Positions 1 through 7,264 of a DNA stretch of 12,021 bases are shown here, piece after piece. A model generated the notes under the pieces. The model ran no database searches. It was not told the origin of the DNA and was given only the letters and a program-made list of their open reading frames with translations. Made by a program: the position numbers and the translations under genes. Within the stretch, counting starts at the first letter, position 1. Every line of letters begins with the position of its first letter. Origin of the DNA: JAFDED01 sp964611635 (GTDB lineage Bacteria; Desulfobacterota; JAFDED01). Location of the stretch: positions 1-12,021 of the forward strand of contig CAZTAS010000197.1 of the NCBI GenBank assembly GCA_964611635.1, read 5' to 3'.

Positions 1-28
1 TATCCCCTTTGTTCAACAGTATTTTCAT
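1..28 (-). CDS. Possible 5' end of a gene running off the window
   Basis: An ATG at 28-26 on the minus strand opens a frame reading MKILLNKGD that leaves the window. Its start overlaps the TGA of the preceding small frame in an ATGA arrangement, which is typical of translationally coupled genes. There is no clear Shine-Dalgarno sequence of its own. Only nine residues are visible, so the product cannot be named and the frame may be chance. Confidence 0.22.
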
Positions 29-143
29 GCCCAAATGCAAAATCTGGGTTGATAGACTTTCTCTGTCATCTTCTGACTCAACACTGTGAAGATGTGGTCT
101 GCCCGTTTCTCGAACAATGCCAGGAAGATTTCAATGCATCCAT
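25..143 (-). pseudogene. Small ORF, apparently frameshifted
   Basis: A start at 143 gives MDALK, after which the frame soon closes. If one base is missing near codon 6, the reading continues in another frame with protein-like sequence containing FLALFEKRADHIFTVLSQKM. It ends at a TGA at 27-25 that overlaps the next ATG. The length (119 bases) is one base short of 40 codons, which fits a single deletion. It follows the 67-residue ORF on the same strand and would be the third member of a small-gene run. I do not recognise the family. It could also be non-coding. Confidence 0.3.
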
Positions 144-162
144 TCGGCTCAGCAATCCTTTT

Positions 163-366
163 TTAATCTTCAATGCATTCTTTCATAATTTCCACAAGTT
201 GTTCCCTGTGGCTCTGCCGCAATTGGTGTTCTTCATCATCGGTTAAAACAACCGTCGCCCAAATTCCGTCGTCTCTTCGGTAATTTTCTATAAGCTGAGG
301 GGTTTCTGTTATTACCCGCGAAGCTTCTTTTTTCATATATGCGTTTTTATTTCTATATTTATACAT
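163..366 (-). CDS. Small hypothetical protein (67 aa)
   Basis: I do not recognise this protein. It is small and charged, with a basic N-terminus (MYKYRNKNAYMKK) and an acidic, probably helical C-terminal half (about residues 42-67). No membrane segment, signal peptide or cysteine motif is visible. I chose the ATG at 366 over the in-frame GTG at 375, because GGAGG at 379-375 lies 8 bases before the ATG but would overlap the GTG. The start lies inside the 3' end of the upstream ORF (8-base overlap), so the two are probably one operon and translationally coupled. Such tightly packed small ORFs are common in phage, plasmid or integrated-element DNA. No function is assigned. Confidence 0.58.
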   Translation of the reverse strand: MYKYRNKNAYMKKEASRVITETPQLIENYRRDDGIWATVVLTDDEEHQLRQSHREQLVEIMKECIED

Positions 367-604
367 ACATACCACCTCCTTGTTTGTTTAGGGTGAACTG
401 GGTCATTACCCAGTCCTGATATTCCTCGGCCCATTTTCTGAGCTGGGCCAGGAGCATGAGTTCTTCATCTTCTGTGATGTCATCGTAAATGCCGTAATGA
501 CATAAGATTTGACGGACTGTTAATTCTTCAATGTCCATGACGTCATAGTAGAAGCCCTCTCGCTTTATGTTCTCCAATATCTTATGTATTTTTATTTCGT
601 TCAT
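359..604 (-). CDS. Small hypothetical protein (81 aa)
   Basis: The family is not recognised. The protein is acidic, with an N-terminal amphipathic stretch (IHKILENIKREGF, about residues 5-17), a central acidic segment (YDDITEDEELMLL) and a helix rich in tryptophan and glutamate (about residues 54-68). The start at 604 has an excellent ribosome site, AAGGAGGTG, 4 to 5 bases upstream. Its stop at 361-359 overlaps the start of the 67-residue ORF. A perfect 11-bp inverted repeat lies 31 bases upstream in what would be the leader. Paired small genes suggest a toxin-antitoxin-like or phage accessory pair, but no motif supports either reading. Confidence 0.62.
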   Translation of the reverse strand: MNEIKIHKILENIKREGFYYDVMDIEELTVRQILCHYGIYDDITEDEELMLLAQLRKWAEEYQDWVMTQFTLNKQGGGMYV

Positions 605-634
605 GCTTTCACCTCCTTACTTCCACTCAATGGT

Positions 635-664
635 GGGTTTTTTCTCACAAGCCAGAAAAAACCC
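635..664. repeat. Perfect 11-bp inverted repeat, 8-base loop
   Basis: GGGTTTTTTCT at 635-645 is perfectly complementary to AGAAAAAACCC at 654-664 around an 8-base loop. A G-T pair and one more G-C pair can extend it to 633-666. The T-run lies inside one arm, with no T-tract after the stem on either strand, so it is not a standard intrinsic terminator. It sits between the leftward small-ORF run and the rightward STAND remnant. It could be a leader structure for the small ORFs or a remnant of an element end. Confidence 0.6.
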
Positions 665-731
665 GCATGGATAGACATCAGAGATGCGAGAGGGCTTATT
701 TCTGAAAGCAGATAGAGGGGAAAGATTTAAA

Positions 732-2425
732 ATGGAGGTTGAGCGCTCCCTTCTGAGCGAAACCTCTTTTATAGCTTTCCCTGGTTTCAAGGGATGCGTC
801 GTTTTTGCCAGAGACTGCTGCAGAAGTATTCGACCTGGACGGAGAATACCCTGAAGGAGAGCCCTCACCTGTTTTTACCCATCTGCACACCCTGTGGCGG
901 CGGGGGTGGCTGATTCGGCAGGTGCGTACGCTACGGGAGGGGAATGTGCTGCTTTTCCGGCTGCTTCCTCCCGTGCGCCACTATGCCAGGCGGCACTTAA
1001 AACAGGCATATGATCCGGAGGTGCTGCAGCGCCGATTCGGGATGGCGTACTTCCGCTTGGCTTGCGCTGTATTCCTGGCGCTGGATAGAAGCTCAGCTTT
1101 GGTGCACATTGCCCAGCAGGGGCGGGTGGATTTTTCCCGTGGGCTGGAATTTGTGGGGGGAAGCGAGCAAGGGGCGTATCGGCTCTGCTGGGGCTGCATA
1201 TTGGGCCGGCTGGGGGAGCGGGCTGAAGCCCTGAGGCTCCTTGAGACTGCTCTGGAGAGTGCCCAGGGTTGGGACCAGAAGCTGGAGCTGTCGGCCCTGA
1301 AACACCTGGCAGGGGTGTATCAGGCCACCGGGCAGCCGCAGAAGGCTGTTGCGATTCTCAGGAGAGTTATAAAGATCTTTTCCGAAGTCGGTGATGTTGC
1401 GGCAGAAGCAGCAAGCTTGAGAAATTTGGCTTTTGTCTTGCACAGCGCCCTGGGACAAACCGACCAGGCCATTGAGCTTGTCTCTCGCTCGATCAGGCTT
1501 TTGAAACAGCACAATCTTCCCCAGGATGCCAGTGGGGCTACGCTTGTAAAACACGAGCAGTTTCTGGACACACTGCGCGGTGGTAAAAGTGCAGAGCCAA
1601 TCGAAAGCCACCCTGCGATCTCCCATGAACAGCCACAGGCCATCATCTTGCATACCACGGCTGTCATGATGGTGGCAAAGGACAAACGCGACGAGTGGCG
1701 CTAGGAGATTGAGAAGGCTTTGCAGCAGGCACACAGTTTCAAGCGCCCGAAGGATTTGAGTTCTTCAGCAGCATCCTGGGCCTTCCGGATGGCCAGACGG
1801 CTGATCTTCCCCCAGATCACCCCTATGCTGAGGCGCAGACAGCCATTCAGGAGAGAATCGCCGGCGGCGGGCCCAAGAGGCTCGACATCCCGGAAAATGT
1901 CCTCCAGGCCGTGCGCGAGTTTGTAGGTGCCGAGGATTGGGACAGGACTCGTCAGGTGCTGGAAGATCGACGGGACGTGTTGTTCCAACCCGAGGCAGAA
2001 GCTTTGTTGGAGGCTCTTATCTCCCAGACAAAAACAGCGGTACAGGATGAGTTCACTCAAGTTATGGAGTCGGACTTGGCCATACTGCGGGAGTGCAAGG
2101 AGAAGGGCATCGCGGAGGCCTTCGAGCGCCTTATCGCTGCGCAACGAGCCGAAGAAAAGCCGGGCCTGTGCTAGAAGGCGCCGTCCCCGATGATTTTATT
2201 GGCCGCTGCGTGACCGGCCTGGTGGGAACACCTGAGAAAAAGCACAAAACTCTCCAATACCTTCAGGGATTATCTGCTCAGGATGAGGGCTTCCGGGCTT
2301 TGATCAGAACTGTTCAGCTCGCACTACTTGGATCAGAGCTATCCAACCTGGGCAAAGATCTGTCCGGGGAATATGCCAGCATATGGCAGCAGATTGTGGA
2401 GCAAGTTTCAGGAGGAAGAAATTAG
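732..2425 (+). pseudogene. Decayed STAND/TPR regulator, C-terminal part
   Basis: This is the 3' part of a large signal-transducing ATPase with repeats, broken at several points. Frame 3 (732 to about 790) reads SLLSETSFIAFPGFKG, like the stretch after the NTPase domain of NB-ARC proteins. Frame 1 (805-1704) continues with PETAAEVFDLDGEYP, a winged-helix-like segment and about three TPR-like units (residues 123-153, 160-195 and 199-236). An in-frame TAG at 1702-1704 interrupts otherwise continuous sequence. The reading then moves near 1750 to frame 3 (SSILGLPDGQ, then EFVGAEDWDRTRQVLE), and near 2165 to frame 2 (VPDDFIGRCVTGLVG to 2425). The repeat style resembles C-terminal regions of CHAT/TPR proteins of Chloroflexota and cyanobacteria; this is from memory and unverified. 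The NTPase domain (P-loop) is absent. Two ORFs follow on the same strand. Loss of function is nearly certain; the exact family is less so. Confidence 0.75.
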
Positions 2426-2427
2426 CC

Positions 2428-2550
2428 ATGGAACGTGGCAATGAGAAGGACGTCCTGGCTGCGTTGCGCCAACAGCTAAAACATGATCATATCCGCGAAA
2501 GGAAGAAGGGTCTCCAGGCTGCTGCAGAGCTCCTGAACGATGTACGATAA
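2428..2550 (+). CDS. Small charged ORF (40 aa) between broken genes
   Basis: The frame starts with ATG at 2428 and encodes 40 residues, mostly helical and strongly charged (for example LRQQLKHDHIRERKKGLQ, about residues 13-30). GGAGGAAGAA at 2411-2420 is a plausible ribosome site, though somewhat far (12 bases). The stop TAA (2548-2550) overlaps an ATG at 2540, where the next gene begins. It appears intact but lies between two pseudogenes, so it may be a leftover of the same operon. The family is not recognised. A short linker protein or a truncated gene are both possible. Confidence 0.4.
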   Translation: MERGNEKDVLAALRQQLKHDHIRERKKGLQAAAELLNDVR

Positions 2551-3065
2551 GCCATCCCCCGCACAGTGCTGATCACGTCGTTGAGAGTGACCTTCTCAAG
2601 CATGCTGATCACTTCAGTCCGGTCGAACTCCTCGAGCGTAACTCGCTTTCAGATGAACATAGACGGCTGATCGGCATATTCAACGAAATAAGAAGGCGGC
2701 AGCTTGAGTTCCTTGACCAAGCTGGCAAACGAATTATTGAGCTCAGCACTGCTCTACTCGGAATTATTTTTGCGGTCATCGCTTTCGGTGATAAATTTCC
2801 ACCGCCTTATCTTGCGGGCGATACATTGGCAAAATCACTGGCCCTGGCCATATTCTTACTGTATGTGCTTTCCCTGCTTGCCGGTTTGCTGACGATACAG
2901 CCACGCAGCTACAAACACTATGAGCACAACCTCACTATGATGAGAAGAGAATTAGAACAGGTGATGGCACACAAGTCCCGCTGGTTGAAGGTGGCCAGTG
3001 CGCTGTTTTTCTTCGGTTCCTTGGCTCTTGCTTTTCTGGTGGGATTGCTTGTCCTGAGACCCTGA
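2540..3065 (+). pseudogene. Three-helix membrane protein, single frameshift
   Basis: ATG at 2540 opens MYDKPSPAQ and then hits a TGA at 2570-2572. A shift of one base near 2567 restores a long frame to the TGA at 3063-3065. The total length (526 bases) is one base over 175 codons, which fits a single insertion. The restored product has a charged cytoplasmic-looking N-terminus (LLERNSLSDEHRRLIGIFNE) and three predicted membrane helices. They are encoded at about 2733-2789 (LLGIIFAVIAFG), 2826-2897 (LAIFLLYVLSLLAGLL) and 2988-3056 (LFFFGSLALAFLVGLLVL). A basic loop lies between helices 2 and 3. It directly follows the STAND remnant and the 40-residue ORF, so it may have been the membrane partner or effector of that protein; this is inference. 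An internal start could still yield a shorter product. Confidence 0.58.
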
Positions 3066-3331
3066 GACAATGTATCGAGGACAACCCTTGAGGAAGGGAC
3101 TTCAGATGGAACTGGTGCTTGCATTACCCAGAAAATTATCAGGTTGTTATTGGCAACAATTCTGACCCAAGTTTCACTAAACAAAATTTGATAAACGTAA
3201 TGATCAAGACAACCGGCTGAATAGGAGAGGGAGGGTATCTTGAAAAATTAAAATCAACACATAGATGATTTCATCTCAATCTATAGCCAGAGTGAGAAGA
3301 GTACCCTTGGGACTACCAGAAAATACTTAAC

Positions 3332-3376
3332 CCCTTGATTTTCCTCAAACAGATCAAGGGATTTTTCTTCTTTTTT
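3332..3376 (+). terminator. Intrinsic terminator, no intact gene upstream
   Basis: CCCTTGAT (3332-3339) and ATCAAGGG (3353-3360) form a perfect 8-bp stem with a 13-base loop, followed at once by a T-rich run to 3376. This is a standard rho-independent terminator for plus-strand transcription. The 265 bases between the membrane pseudogene and this site (3066-3331) hold no supported gene. It may end the old STAND operon, or shield an insertion sequence from outside transcription. Confidence 0.6.
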
Positions 3377-3420
3377 CGTTGATTTTCGTTCAATTTGGAG
3401 ATACTGTGCCCAAGCATTGA

Positions 3421-3567
3421 AAAAGGAAGCTGATCAAACGCAAAGCCTATGGATATAGGGACATGGATTATTTCATCGCCAAAATATCCCCATCTGCGGG
3501 ATGCCAGTTTTCTTACTTACCCTTCCACGAACCGCCCTCCCCCCATATTGCATGCTGTCGCGGCTAA
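3421..3567 (+). pseudogene. C-terminal remnant of an ISL3-like transposase
   Basis: After a stop at 3418-3420 the frame reads KRKLIKRKAYGYRDMDYF and ends with TAA at 3565-3567. The pattern IKRxAYGYRxxxxF is the familiar end of ISL3-family transposases (DDE enzymes that move an insertion sequence), so the rest of the gene is missing. The sequence after about residue 24 (SPSAGCQFSYLPFHEPP) does not look like transposase and may be read-through into flanking DNA. There is no start codon or ribosome site. Family assignment rests on one short motif. Confidence 0.45.
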
Positions 3568-3568
3568 T

Positions 3569-4843
3569 CCAGTCAGTCGCCTTTTCAATCTCTCCTTAAA
3601 TGTTGATATTATTGACTAATTTGTTAATAATGCTGGTAATAATTGGTCGCATTACAGAAGTATGCTGTTACTCACCTTCCTTTATAATTGATGTACAAGT
3701 TAAGTGACGATCGCATTGAAAGCACTCGAGCATTGAATAATGATGATATCATAAAGGATAAGCTTGAAATTAAGGATTACCCTGATCCGGAGACATTTCG
3801 GGACGAACTGGACAAATATAAGGAAGAGAACATTAAGCAGCTCTTCTTGGTCAATAAGGCCGCATTGGAAATACTTTGCAAGCTGACGGAAGCTCAGTAT
3901 GTTGACTTGCATTATGATTCCAAGGTGATCACAGTCTATGGTGATCAGGAAAATGCTGCCGTAGGGCACAATCCCAAAAAGCACGCTCGGAAGAGTTATA
4001 ACCTTAAAATCTGCACCATAGAGCCCTTCGGTTTCATTTTAGCTATTCGTTTAGACCCAGGCAATACAGTCAGCGCAACGGGTTTTATTGAATTTCATAA
4101 GCAATGCAGTCATGCTCGCTATTCCGCAAAATCGCTTTGTGCTTCGCACAGTAGGCCTGGACAGTGGGTTTTTTGGTCAGGACAATATCAATGCGCTGGA
4201 AGGGGATTGTATGTTTTTCGAAGTAGTGGCCAAAAAGTACAGCAACATTAAACACTGGATTAGCGAATGCATCCCTGAAGAAGATTTTGAGCCCATCTAT
4301 CCTGGTGAAGAGATTTATGGCGCCTCTTTCTCTTTTTACCTTAAATCCTGGGACAAGCCTTATGAATTTGTTGTGATTAAAAGAGCAATCAATCATGACG
4401 ATAAAGGGCAGGGCATGCTCTTTGCCCAATGGCGTTATCAGGTCATCTGTAACAATCAACCGGATATGACCCCCAGGGAGGTGTGGGAGGATTACAATAA
4501 ACGCGCTAAGATCGAGTTGATAATCCGGGAGTTGGACTATGATCATTTCATCACAAAGGTTCCTACAGGAGACTTCTTAAGCAACGTTGCTTACTTCTGG
4601 CATTGTGTTCTGGCCTACAATTTGATGCTGTTTTTCAAAAACTTTGCGCTCCCCGTTGACTGGTCAAAATGCAGATTATCAACGCTGCGTAAAAAGCTCA
4701 TCAACATCCCTGGCAGGCTTGTCAACAATTGCGGGAAAATGCTCATGCGTCTGATTGCCGGCTTTCCCCATGTGGACATTTTTGAATATGTCAAAGAACG
4801 ATTATTATTTTTGTATCTAAGTTTGCACCCTATACGGGTTTAA
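3569..4843 (+). pseudogene. IS1380-family transposase, frameshifted
   Basis: This is a DDE transposase remnant of near full family length (about 425 codons). The N-terminal part is in frame 2 (NNAGNNWSHYRSMLLLTFLY), with a TAA at 3617-3619 where a sense codon is expected. The frame ends near 3690. Frame 1 continues from ATG 3691 (YKLSDDRIEST, then DYPDPETF). It carries the block with the first acidic residue (YDSKVITVYGDQE, then VGHNPKKHARKSY) and LDPGNTVSATGF. Near 4105 the reading shifts to frame 2 with RTVGLDSGFFG, the second acidic block, and NKRAKIELIIREL, the third, ending at 4843. IS1380 elements normally use one continuous frame, so at least two frameshifts and a stop mean the element cannot move on its own. 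Confidence 0.72.
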
Positions 4844-4978
4844 GTGGTAACCCATCATTACAGTTGCGATTAGGATTAAAATTTAGATCGAGGGCGAAGT
4901 ATGCCTAAAATCTGTATATTTCTCGGCCAAAATGGTGTATAATTTGAAATAAGAGCATGCGTCTTCACTTTTGAATAA

Positions 4979-5158
4979 AATTTTGGCATATTTTTTTCGA
5001 AAATTTTCGATAAAAATAGAAAATTTCGTATTCACAAACCATTCACTCTGGATTCAGGTTTATTAGAACAACATCAACCGATACCCTTGCAAGATTCAAT
5101 AAATGAAGAACTATGCCCTTGGGAGGAAATACAAGAAACCTCCTTTGTTTATAAGTAA
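4979..5158 (+). pseudogene. Open frame without start, possible gene tail
   Basis: An open frame of about 59 codons between TAA at 4976 and TAA at 5156-5158 ends in protein-like sequence, including KPFTLDSGLLEQHQPIPLQ and ELCPWEEIQETSFVYK. It has no ATG or GTG start and no ribosome site, and its first third is AT-rich and of low complexity. It may be the C-terminal scrap of a gene cut off by the insertion-sequence events to its left. The family is not recognised, and it may be chance. Confidence 0.22.
4998..5009. repeat. 12-bp perfect palindrome CGAAAATTTTCG
   Basis: The sequence equals its own reverse complement and sits in a very AT-rich patch. A related GAAAATTTCG follows at 5019-5028. It could be a protein-binding site or part of an element end, but nothing nearby decides this. 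Confidence 0.4.
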
Positions 5159-5198
5159 CACAATTTATGAAAGAGACCACTTAGGTGACTTATAATGG

Positions 5199-5216
5199 CA
5201 TAAATAAATATTTATG
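5199..5216. repeat. 8-bp inverted repeat with AA spacer
   Basis: CATAAATA at 5199-5206 is the reverse complement of TATTTATG at 5209-5216, separated by two bases. Such near-perfect AT-rich dyads are often repressor sites. No intact gene start is adjacent. Confidence 0.35.
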
Positions 5217-5436
5217 TCAACCAATTATAGGGACACAACCTAAAGTTCTAAATCTTCTAATCCGCATAGAAAAATCCTTGATTGTCTATCAAGTATCAGG
5301 CCGGAGATTTAAGATTTATTTTCAGAACCTCCGAAAGGCTGACGTAAGAGACAATAAAAGGGTGAGTGCTAGATGGTGTGGTCGTTACTTATAGACCAAG
5401 ATAAACGATAGCTTGCCACTGTTATAACTTTTTAAT

Positions 5437-7197
5437 TTATCCCATCTCTTCAAACGCCCAGTAAGGATAGAGCATGCGGTAGTCAGCGATCTTGCCGGGG
5501 ATGATTTCCCGGCTGGCCACCATCCAGAGGGTCACAACGCGGTCTTCAGGAGCTTGTGCTGCGTAAGGATCAATCTGGCTGGTCATGATATATGCATTGT
5601 CCGCAGCGTACTCGATGTCCCCCGTGGCCTTGAAAGCCGACATATCAGGTTTTTCATCATATCCCCCTGATGCACCCCGCCCCAGTTCCGAGATGGCCAT
5701 GATGGTCACATCTTCCTCGTCGCGTATGCTTTCCAGGGTACGCAACCATGCGTCGATTCCCGAGCGGCGGTCTGTAAGGGCATCAAAGGGAAGCTTATGC
5801 AGGCTGTCAAAGATCAGCATCATCTCAGATCTTCCGGTCTCTCCGCGCAGGTACTCGATCTGCCGTCGGATGCTGTGGGGGCTCAGGCTCCGATCGGTCA
5901 CCACACGAAAGCCGCGCAGAACGTTCTGAAACTCGTTAAGGGCGCGTCGATAGTGGTTTGCTGCTTCCTGACTCATTTGCGGATTGACCAAATCCCGCTC
6001 GCTGAGGTGGGCAAGCCGGCACAGCGTGCGCATGTATATGGTTTTCCGACCGTTTTCGAAATCGTAATAGATGACTGAGGCGCGTCCGCTGCGAGCGATT
6101 TCTGTGCCCAAGTTGATGAGGAAAGTGGATTTGCCCACCTTGGGCTGCGCTCCCAGGATGTTAAGACCCCTCAGCCCGTCCACGGTCTCGTTTAGCATGG
6201 GAAAAGGGGACTCGATGCCCAGATAAATCCGTTGTTTTTTCCGCTCGATGAGTTCTACTACATGGTCAAACTCGCGCTTTGTCGGGAAGAATGGCGAGAC
6301 CGGCTGAGCGGCTCGCGCAATTTCCTCAAAGGCACCTGGGAAAGCCTGGCCGCTGTCGCGGGCCAACCCAACCGGGTCGTATCCCGCCTCAAATTCTGGT
6401 CCCCATTCTGCAAGCCGGGCCCTGGAACCCAGCCGCTCTGCCAGTTCCCGGCCACGCCGCCGTCCCTCATCGTCGTTGCGGAAGATCAGGATCATCCCCC
6501 GCATCCCGCTCATTAAATCCGCTGTGAGGCTCTCCGACTCGGAGACCGACTGCAGGGCAACGGCCAGGTAACCATGCTGCTTCAATACCAGAAGATTCTC
6601 CTCCCCCTCCGTAATGAGCAGCACTCCTCCCAACGCTCTGCGAATATCCTGAATGTTGTAAAGATTGAATGGTGGACGGCGGAAGGTCTCGAGACCTTCC
6701 CAGAAAGGGGCCTGCTCACGGGAGACAGGTACTTTCTTATAACTGTAGCAGTTGCCATCCTCCTGGATGTACGGGTATATAATGTGGCGGCCGTCCCATC
6801 CCACCTGCATACGGGCCAGAACTTCCTCATTGATGCCCTTGCGGTGGAAATCTTCCCGCACATCTGTCGTAAGCCGCTGGTGAAGGGTGCGAACCGCGCG
6901 GTTCTCATTGGTGCGCGGAAAAACGGGGGGTACATGATCCGTACGGGCCAGCAGATCACGGCGGACCAGTTCTTCTTCCGGAATGCCGGCCCTTCTGGCG
7001 AACTCAGAAGCATACCCGCCGTTAAAACAGCCTGTGCATCGGAAAAGGCCGTAGAAGGGGCTCTCCGGCCTCACGTCCACACGAATTTCCTCATGCCCTA
7101 AGGGGCATGGGGCCTCCAGAAATCCATCTTTTTCCCGGGAATCTTTAAGGTGAGACAGGTAGAAATCAAGAATAGTGTTGGATGGTTCCTGTGTCAT
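5437..7197 (-). CDS. Phage/plasmid-type primase-helicase (586 aa)
   Basis: The layout matches replicative primase-helicases of the T7 gp4 type, which unwind DNA and prime lagging-strand synthesis. It has a zinc motif (C31, H35, C54, C57), a TOPRIM-like segment (about 191-275: LLITEGEENLL, then LIFRNDDEG) and a RecA/DnaB-like ATPase. In the ATPase, Walker A is GAQPKVGKST (349-358), a catalytic-type glutamate is E381 in YYDFENG, Walker B is MMLIFD (459-464), SELGR is at 503-507 and a DnaB-like GDIEYAADNAYIM is at 526-538. The TOPRIM site looks weakened: the DxD pair is RND (R240, D242) and the acidic residue usual after EGE is N201, so primer synthesis may be lost. The start at 7197 lacks a strong ribosome site. 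It lies 67 bases after etfA on the same strand with no terminator visible, yet has no functional link to that operon; a mobile-element origin is likely. Confidence 0.85.
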   Translation of the reverse strand: MTQEPSNTILDFYLSHLKDSREKDGFLEAPCPLGHEEIRVDVRPESPFYGLFRCTGCFNGGYASEFARRAGIPEEELVRRDLLARTDHVPPVFPRTNENRAVRTLHQRLTTDVREDFHRKGINEEVLARMQVGWDGRHIIYPYIQEDGNCYSYKKVPVSREQAPFWEGLETFRRPPFNLYNIQDIRRALGGVLLITEGEENLLVLKQHGYLAVALQSVSESESLTADLMSGMRGMILIFRNDDEGRRRGRELAERLGSRARLAEWGPEFEAGYDPVGLARDSGQAFPGAFEEIARAAQPVSPFFPTKREFDHVVELIERKKQRIYLGIESPFPMLNETVDGLRGLNILGAQPKVGKSTFLINLGTEIARSGRASVIYYDFENGRKTIYMRTLCRLAHLSERDLVNPQMSQEAANHYRRALNEFQNVLRGFRVVTDRSLSPHSIRRQIEYLRGETGRSEMMLIFDSLHKLPFDALTDRRSGIDAWLRTLESIRDEEDVTIMAISELGRGASGGYDEKPDMSAFKATGDIEYAADNAYIMTSQIDPYAAQAPEDRVVTLWMVASREIIPGKIADYRMLYPYWAFEEMG

Positions 7198-7205
7198 TTA
7201 ATACT

Positions 7206-7260
7206 CATGGTAATTCTTAACGTGAATACGTTTACCGATGCCAATTCTAAGATTACCGTG
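7206..7260. repeat. Imperfect inverted repeat between etfA and primase gene
   Basis: GGTAATTCTTA (7209-7219) pairs with TAAGATTACC (7248-7257) with one bulged base, and CAT/GTG flanks extend it. Inside lies a second small dyad, AACGT-GAAT-ACGTT (7219-7232). The outer arm covers the leader just before the primase-helicase start at 7197, so the structure could control its translation or bind a regulator. There is no T-tract, so it is not an intrinsic terminator. Confidence 0.4.
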
Positions 7261-7264
7261 ACGT

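Larger units (their letters stand above)
3421..4843 (+). mobile_element. Composite of two decayed insertion sequences
   Basis: The interval holds a transposase tail of ISL3 type followed by a near full-length but frameshifted IS1380-type transposase on the same strand. I could not find matching terminal inverted repeats or a target duplication by eye, so the outer limits are those of the coding remnants, not of the elements. Confidence 0.55.
4844..5436. other. AT-rich gene-poor stretch
   Basis: Between the transposase remnant and the primase-helicase I see no confident gene. The stretch holds an unanchored open frame (4979-5158), two short palindromes (4998-5009 and 5199-5216) and a GTG-initiated frame at 5185-5394 that does not look coding. 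It may contain the right end of the IS1380 element. No terminator is evident downstream of the primase-helicase, which ends at 5437 on the other strand. Confidence 0.5.

Noticed and set aside
49..246. 65-codon plus-strand frame
   Set aside because: It lies opposite the minus-strand small ORFs, which have strong ribosome sites; this frame has none and reads as their shadow.
1093..1734. 213-codon minus-strand frame opposite the STAND remnant
   Set aside because: The plus strand carries clear TPR-like sequence here; the opposite frame is rich in P, S and C with no motif, as expected of a shadow.
1701..2144. 147-codon minus-strand frame
   Set aside because: It is opposite the recognisable repeat region (EFVGAEDWDRTRQVLE) and has no start signal or domain.
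3070..3168. 32-codon plus-strand frame after the membrane pseudogene
   Set aside because: It has no ribosome site and no recognisable sequence; too short to support.
3332..3376. CRISPR-like or attachment-site reading of the repeats in the left half
   Set aside because: No regularly spaced repeats and no tRNA gene or att-type duplication were found; the structure here is a plain terminator.
4085..4546. 153-codon minus-strand frame inside the transposase
   Set aside because: The plus strand shows transposase motifs in this interval; this is a shadow.
5185..5394. 69-codon GTG-initiated frame
   Set aside because: It is AT-rich with no protein-like pattern, and its start overlaps palindromic DNA; not supported as a gene.
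6574..7101. 175-codon plus-strand frame opposite the primase domain
   Set aside because: The minus strand carries the zinc and TOPRIM motifs; this frame has no domain.
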